12,479 nucleotides of DNA from Auxenochlorella pyrenoidosa (taxonomy: Eukaryota; Chlorophyta; Trebouxiophyceae; Chlorellales; Chlorellaceae), in assembly GCA_001430745.1 (NCBI GenBank), contig KQ481962.1:315461-327939 (forward strand). The letters run 5' to 3'. The position numbers were made by a program, and so were the translations under genes. Every line of letters begins with the position of its first letter. Positions within the stretch are counted from its first letter, which is position 1. This document shows, one piece after another, positions 7,773 to 12,479 of this stretch. Below the pieces are notes generated by a model, which made no database searches, was not told the origin of the DNA, and saw nothing but the letters and a program-made list of their open reading frames with translations.

Positions 7773-10700
7773 ATGGCAACCCCTATGGCGACCCTCTTCC
7801 TGTCAGCCCCTTGTACAGGCAGGCAGAGCTGCAGCATCTGGAGAGCACCTCCTGGCACGCCACCACCACCGTTGCACCAGCTGCCGCCGGATTGGCGCTA
7901 TGTGCGGCGGCGATCGCTGCAGGGTGCAGCCCTGCGAGCCCAGTTCATTGCAGCTTCAGCTTCTTCATCCGCGGCTGTTCCAGGCGAGGGCGATGAAGGG
8001 GCAGACGCAGCGCAGGCTAAAGCAGCGGTGCCAGCAGTGCCCGGGGCATGGACCAGCAGGCTGGCAGCGACCCTGCAGCACTCTCTGGCGCCGCTGAGTG
8101 ACCCTGCTGCAAACAAGAAGCTGCTGGCACTCAGCACAGGTCAGTAAACAGCTGCCTACCGGCTGCGTAAGGACATGGAGGGTGCTGTTTTTTTGTTGAG
8201 CACATGGAAACCGCGGCAGCCGGGCCCTTCTGCATGCTTCACGCCCCCACCGTCCCTTCCGTTCCGCAGCCCAGCTGCTGTCTTCGTTTGCCACTGTGCT
8301 GCACGACACCTACCTGCCGCTCTACCTCAGCGAGGTGCTGGGCATGAGCAACACCAAGGTGAGAGGGAAGGGGAGTGGGGGTGGGGCTGGAGAGGCATAC
8401 CGGACAGCACGTTTCCGTTGGGTTGGGACCCGAGGCCTCACGGGGTACGCATTCCGAGTGTCCCACCCCCATGCACAGATGGGCAACCTGCACGCCCTCT
8501 TCCACGCCCTGGAGCGCACCGGAGGCGTGCTCAGCGGCCACCTCACAGACGTGCTCTCGCCTGCAAGGTGCCTTTTGGTCGAGAGGCAGCCAGATGGTGC
8601 CGCTTGTGGCCCTGCGCAAGCCCATTGAGCCACTGCTCTCCCACAATCCAGCGTCCACTCGGACAACCCACTTGCTCTAATCGTTAGAAAGCGCCTTGAT
8701 TAGACAACACGACCCTACATACTGAAGTCTTCTCTCCTTAGGGTGCCCCCAACCTGTCCTGTCTGCATTTCATGACTCCTCGGCAGGATGGTGATCATCG
8801 GGATGGGCATAACAGCGCTGGTGTGCAAGCCGCTGTTTGCGCTGTGCGGCAGCGTGCATGCCACGCTGGGCACCGCCGCCTGCATCACCTGGGTCACCTA
8901 TGCCAAGGTGAGGGCTGTGGGCTGTGGGTGAGGGTGGGGGCAAGCTGGGTGCTGCAGAGTGGGCGCTGGTAAATGGACAAGGATCAGGTGGCCTGCACCT
9001 GAGCCCTGAATCTGCACCTCCTTCCCCGGTCCACCCCTCCCATTACCCCCTCCCCCACCCTCGGCACCAGATCCTGGACCGGCTGACCAAGGGCGTGCGG
9101 GAGGCCCCCTCCAAAGCGCTGGTGGGAGAGCTGGCCCACTCGTGCGGCGACTCGGCCGCCGCCGCCTACAGCGTGCGCCAGGCGCTGTCCACGCTGGGGA
9201 TGCTGCTGGGCAGCGTGGCAGCGGGGGCCGCTTTCCAGCTCACCGGCCGCTCCTACACCGCCACGTTTGCGCTGTCGGCGGTGCCGGCGCTGGCGGGCTT
9301 TGGGCTGGTGCTGGCGGCGCTCGGCCGCGGCGCTGCGGCGGCAGACGCGGCCCGCCGCCAGCGGGGTGGGAGAATGCAAGGAAGGGCATGGGGATGATAT
9401 GCCGGCTGCCTGGCCGCTCGCCAAGCCGCCTGCTTCTTGCCTGGCTGCCGGCTTGGATTGAACCGCCTGCCTGCCTGCCTGCCTGCCTGCTTGAACTCCT
9501 GCATTCACACCTTCTCTGTCCTACCGCTCCTCGTCCTGCACAGAAAGCTCTCTGGGCGGTGCAGGACTGGAGGTGGAGCGACTGAGCTTGGCAGGAAGGG
9601 CGCGCGTGTTTTTGACTGCGCTGCCGGCGGGCTACTGGCAGGCGCTGGCCACCACCTGCCTGCTGTACCTGGGTCGCTTTGACTTCGCCTTCATCACAGT
9701 TCGTGCCAGCCAGGTGAGCGGAAAGTTGCAGAAAGAGCCATCAAGCACATTCCTTGCAGCTGGTTTGCAGGATGGTGACCAGCCACCTCAGCGCGAGTGC
9801 CACCTCTCCTGTCCACGCTCCATGCCCTGCCACGGCAGGTCATGGACCGTGCACAGCTGCCCATCCTCACCCTCTTCTCCATGCTCCCCGTCATCCTGCT
9901 GGTGGGGCAGCACCTGTAGAGGCTTCTGAGTGCAGAAGGTTTCAGTGTCTACTCGACAGAGCAAGGCAGCTGGTCGTTGCGCATCTGGCTGCCGGCTAGC
10001 CGCCGACCTGCAAGGATGTGCTTTATACCAACCCTGCCCTGCTTGACCTCCATTCGCGCACCCCATGCCCTCAGGCCGGCCCGGTGGGCATGCGTGCCAA
10101 GGCAAGCGCGCGAGCGCGCAACGCGATGCTGGCTGTTGGCTGCCTTGTCGGCATTGTGGGCGACACCTGCTTCGCCTTCATCCCCTCCAGACTTGGTAGG
10201 CCCTGTGCAGAGGTGTCACCACCAATCAGGTCATGCAAAGCGCCAGCTACGCCTTCCCTGCTGCACAGGCACACCGTCTCTCCTTTCCCCCAGCCCTGCA
10301 TGCCTCGGCGTTGTGTAATCTCCCCCCCATCCCCCACCCCAGGCATGGTGCTGGGGTGCACCTGCGTGGGGGTGCACATGGCCATGACCCAAGGCCTGCT
10401 CTTCGGCATGCTGGCCTCCTACATCCCCGCCGCCCCCATCCCGGGGGTGGGCAGGATTGCGGGCACAGTGTGGTCCCTCACCGACCTGGCGCTGGGTGAG
10501 CCCTCCACTCTATGGTTTCACTCACAGAGCGGCAGCAAGAGGGCTCCGTGTTTGTGGGGCCAAGCCGGCAGCGTGCAGTGGCTGGACTGCTCGAGGAGTG
10601 CTGGCGACGGCTTCAAGGCCTGCTCATGCCTCACTGCAGACCGTGTGCGGGCTCTCTGCAGGCATGGCGCTCGCCAACGCCAACACCCTGGCAGGCAGGC

Positions 10701-10855
10701 TGTGCGACTGGACGGCGAGGCGGGGCATGGGCGCAACTGGCTGCTTCATGGGAGGGGCGCTGCTGATGAGCTGTACGGCTGCTGTGCTGCTGCTGTTTGC
10801 CTGGCTGGGGGAGCTGGGCCGGGAGCCGCCCAGGCGCAAGAGCGCATTTGCATAG
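7773..10855 (+). CDS. Major facilitator superfamily transporter, copy B (probably plastid-targeted)
   Basis: Ten exons, 553 residues: 7773-8139, 8270-8358, 8479-8567, 8787-8907, 9071-9365, 9544-9713, 9839-9901, 10075-10195, 10343-10495, 10662-10855; all introns are GT-AG and all phases agree. The ATG context is ACCCATGGC. The N-terminal 100 residues are rich in Ala, Ser, Pro and Arg, suggesting a transit peptide. The carrier part follows: HDTYLPLYLSEVLGMSNTK (134-152), a motif-A-like loop SGHLTDVLSPAR, DRLTKGVREAPSKALVGELA (from 225) before helix 5, a variable linker about 321-335, ALPAGYWQALATT entering the second half, GMRAKASARARN, and PGVGRIAGTVWSLTDLALG. About 12 hydrophobic segments are expected. 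The substrate is unknown; the block around DRLTKGVREAP resembles bacterial-type MFS permeases with DRxGKGIRxAPRDAL. Exons 2-9 match copy A in length exactly. It converges on the sterol methyltransferase gene 256 bp away. Confidence 0.9.
8787..9365 (+). repeat. Right arm of a high-identity inverted repeat (copy B exons 4-5)
   Basis: This is the inverted counterpart of 4131-3496. Exon 5 is about 97-98% identical to copy A by direct reading, exon 4 about 97%, and the ends of intron 4 match. The neighbouring exons 3 and 6 drop to roughly 75% or less over much of their length. Confidence 0.85.
9465..9490 (+). repeat. (GCCT)n tetranucleotide microsatellite in copy B intron 5
   Basis: About six and a half uninterrupted GCCT units lie in intron 5 of copy B, just after the high-identity segment. 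Copy A intron 5 shows no equivalent. Confidence 0.85.
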
Positions 10856-11111
10856 CCGCCCTGCACAGCTCTTCGCACGCGACCTGGACCCACCCGGCGC
10901 TGCGGCAGTCATCATATTGCAAGGGCTTCATTCAAAAGAAGAAAAGAATCGTACCAGTGCAGGATGAGGGAAGAGAGGGGGAGGGTACAACAGGGACAGA
11001 GCGAGCAAGTCAAGAGACGCAGCGGGGGAAGGATACAGCTCAAACTGAGGTTGTCACGCAGCAAGAGACCCGCTTGCCACTGGCAGCGAGGCAGGAGGGG
11101 GCGGCACTGCC
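10856..11111. other. Convergent 3' region of copy B and the sterol methyltransferase
   Basis: The 256 bp between two facing stop codons must contain both 3' UTRs and polyadenylation sites. I see no TGTAA on either strand. The middle is purine-rich on the plus strand (about 10930-11030), with many GA/AG words. Confidence 0.6.
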
Positions 11112-12278
11112 TCACTGCGCGGCAGCGGGTGCAGCGGGCGCAGCGGGCTCCTCGGGCTTCTGGAAGACCAGCATGTGCATGGGCGTGAAGATGCCCTCGA
11201 TGCCGCCCTCCATGATGGACACTGCAGGGGCAGGCATGGTCGGCACAAGGGCAATCAGGACAATCACAGGCGCGGACACCGTCTGCACGCTGTGAATCCA
11301 AGGCCCGGCTCGCTTGCCAGCATGTGCGCCATGCCGCCAACGCGCCAGCAGCAAAACACCACGCCCGCCGCACGCGGTGCCAGCCAGCCCCAAGCGCCCC
11401 CTCCCCCTCCCAGGGCGCTCACCGCCAGTGTCGAACAGCATCTTGTGCACATCGCCCATGCCGCGCGGCGCGATGCGCAGGAACTCCATTACATTGACAA
11501 TCGCGCCGTTGACCGCGCCGATCCAGCGGAACACCGGCACGTTGCCGCCCAGCCGCATGTACCTGCGCAGAGGGGGGGGGCCAGCAGGGGTCGGGCAGCG
11601 AGCCGGAGGGCGGGAGCAGGACGCCGGGATGCGGTGCTCGGGAGAAATGCAGAGGGCAACAGGTAGAGCTTTGGCACACGGCTGGCCAGAAGGCTCCCGC
11701 CATGGGCAGCTGGCGAAAATGCAAGCGCCAAAGCCATACAGGTTAGGCGAGAGCCATTGCATAGCAGCGCTGGCTGCGAAACCCTGCGTTACCCCCGCGG
11801 CATGCAGCGTGGGCAGGGGCCATGCGGGGCGGCGGCGGCGCCTCACCAGGGCTGCACCGCCTTGTGCGAGGCCTGCGCCACATCGCGGCTCTCCAGCAGG
11901 CGGAAGCCCACCGCCCTGCCCGCCTCCTCCGCCTGCTTCCAGCTGCGCATGTCCTGCACGGCGCACGCGGCAGGGAGGGGCCAGCGCACCCTGTGTCTGC
12001 ACGCTGACCGTCGCCACACTGCTGTGTGCACGTGCCCTGTGCGGGACCATGCGGGTCACGCCGCCGCCCGCGCGGCTGCAGCAGCAGCCCGCCTGCCGCC
12101 CTGGCCCGCCGCCCTCTGCCTGCCAGCACCCCCCCACCGGCAGGCCGTTGCCGATGATGATCTCGTCCACGCAGGCCACGTGGGCGGTGTTGGCTGGGTC
12201 GAACTTGGGCGTGGTCACCCACTCGTACGTCATGAAGATGGCGCCCGGCTTGAGCACGCGGAACACCTCGCCATACAC
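11112..12278 (-). CDS. SMT1: Sterol 24-C-methyltransferase, C-terminal 165 residues (partial)
   Basis: SMT transfers a methyl group from S-adenosylmethionine to C-24 of the sterol side chain (cycloartenol or a related sterol), a committing step of phytosterol and ergosterol synthesis at the ER. Four exons are visible: 12278-12138, 11953-11847, 11562-11423, 11221-11112, with matching phases. The first has VYGEVFRVLKPG and the signature YEWVTTPKFDPAN, then EIIIGNGLP. The second has DMRSWKQAEEAGRAVGF and KAVQPWY, completed by the third. The third gives a less conserved hydrophobic stretch and FLRIAPRGMGDVHKML. The fourth has EGGIEGIFTPMHMLVFQKP, the usual C-terminal block, followed by an Ala/Pro-rich tail of about 12 residues. 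The SAM-binding Rossmann fold lies in upstream exons beyond the right edge; nothing in 12282-12479 resembles the expected preceding exon. SMT1 versus SMT2 type cannot be settled from this part. Confidence 0.88.
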   Translation of the reverse strand: MYGEVFRVLKPGAIFMTYEWVTTPKFDPANTAHVACVDEIIIGNGLPVGGCWQAEGGGPGRQAGCCCSRAGGGVTRMVPHRARAHSSVATVSVQTQGALAPPCRVRRAGHAQLEAGGGGGQGGGLPPAGEPRCGAGLAQGGAALVRRRRRPAWPLPTLHAAGVTQGFAASAAMQWLSPNLYGFGACIFASCPWREPSGQPCAKALPVALCISPEHRIPASCSRPPARCPTPAGPPPLRRYMRLGGNVPVFRWIGAVNGAIVNVMEFLRIAPRGMGDVHKMLFDTGGERPGRGRGRLGLAGTACGGRGVLLLARWRHGAHAGKRAGPWIHSVQTVSAPVIVLIALVPTMPAPAVSIMEGGIEGIFTPMHMLVFQKPEEPAAPAAPAAAQ

Positions 12279-12479
12279 CTGGGGTGGGGTGGGGATGGGG
12301 GTGGGGGGTGAAGGCTGCAGGGCAGAGGGCACGCATGAGGCCAGAACCCCCGCCTTGCCGGCCTCCCTTGGCGGCCGGTCCAGGCTGCGCGGGTGCAGGG
12401 GCGCACAGGGCCGGCCCGCAGCGCACCACAACGGCTGTCCCCCCCCGGCGCTTGGCAGGCCTCCCTGCCCGAATTCCTC

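Noticed and set aside
11112..12431. A single 439-codon minus-strand open frame over the sterol methyltransferase.
   Set aside because: Only parts match the family. The essential block DMRSWKQAEEAGRAVGF is in another frame, so the frame runs through introns by chance.

Overview
The window looks like nuclear DNA of a green alga, most likely a Chlorella-lineage trebouxiophyte. The sequence is GC-rich, the genes are split into many short exons by short GT-AG introns (about 100-430 nt), intergenic gaps are small, and the products are eukaryotic: the oligosaccharyltransferase subunit STT3, a sterol 24-C-methyltransferase, a GATA-type zinc-finger protein and two MFS transporters with probable N-terminal targeting extensions. 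The species is an inference. All gene models were assembled by hand from splice signals, reading phase and comparison of the two transporter copies; none is confirmed by transcripts.

Layout from left to right. (1) Bases 1-778, minus strand: the first two coding exons of STT3, with the rest of the gene beyond the left edge. (2) Bases 779-1784: about 1 kb with no recognisable gene, holding the STT3 upstream region and the 3' end of the next gene. (3) Bases 1785-5160, minus strand: transporter copy A, 10 exons, 532 residues. (4) Bases 5161-5516: a 356-bp divergent promoter region. (5) Bases 5517-7221, plus strand: a 4-exon gene for a protein of about 386 residues with three GATA-like zinc fingers, two of them with an unusually long loop. 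(6) Bases 7222-7772: a gap with no recognised gene. (7) Bases 7773-10855, plus strand: transporter copy B, 10 exons, 553 residues. (8) Bases 11112-12278, minus strand: the last four exons of a sterol methyltransferase, convergent with copy B and continuing past the right edge.

The main structural feature is that copies A and B are paralogues in opposite orientation on either side of the zinc-finger gene. All nine introns lie at the same positions and phases, and exons 2-9 have identical lengths. Most exons have diverged substantially, but exon 5, most of exon 4 and both ends of the intron between them are nearly identical. This points to a recent gene-conversion tract inside an older inverted duplication.

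I see no bacterial operon, RNA gene, CRISPR array or transposon, and no convincing sign of a new multi-gene system. The more unusual points are the conversion tract, a probable GC splice donor in copy A, the long-loop GATA fingers and a pair of in-frame splice donors at the last zinc ligand of finger 2.
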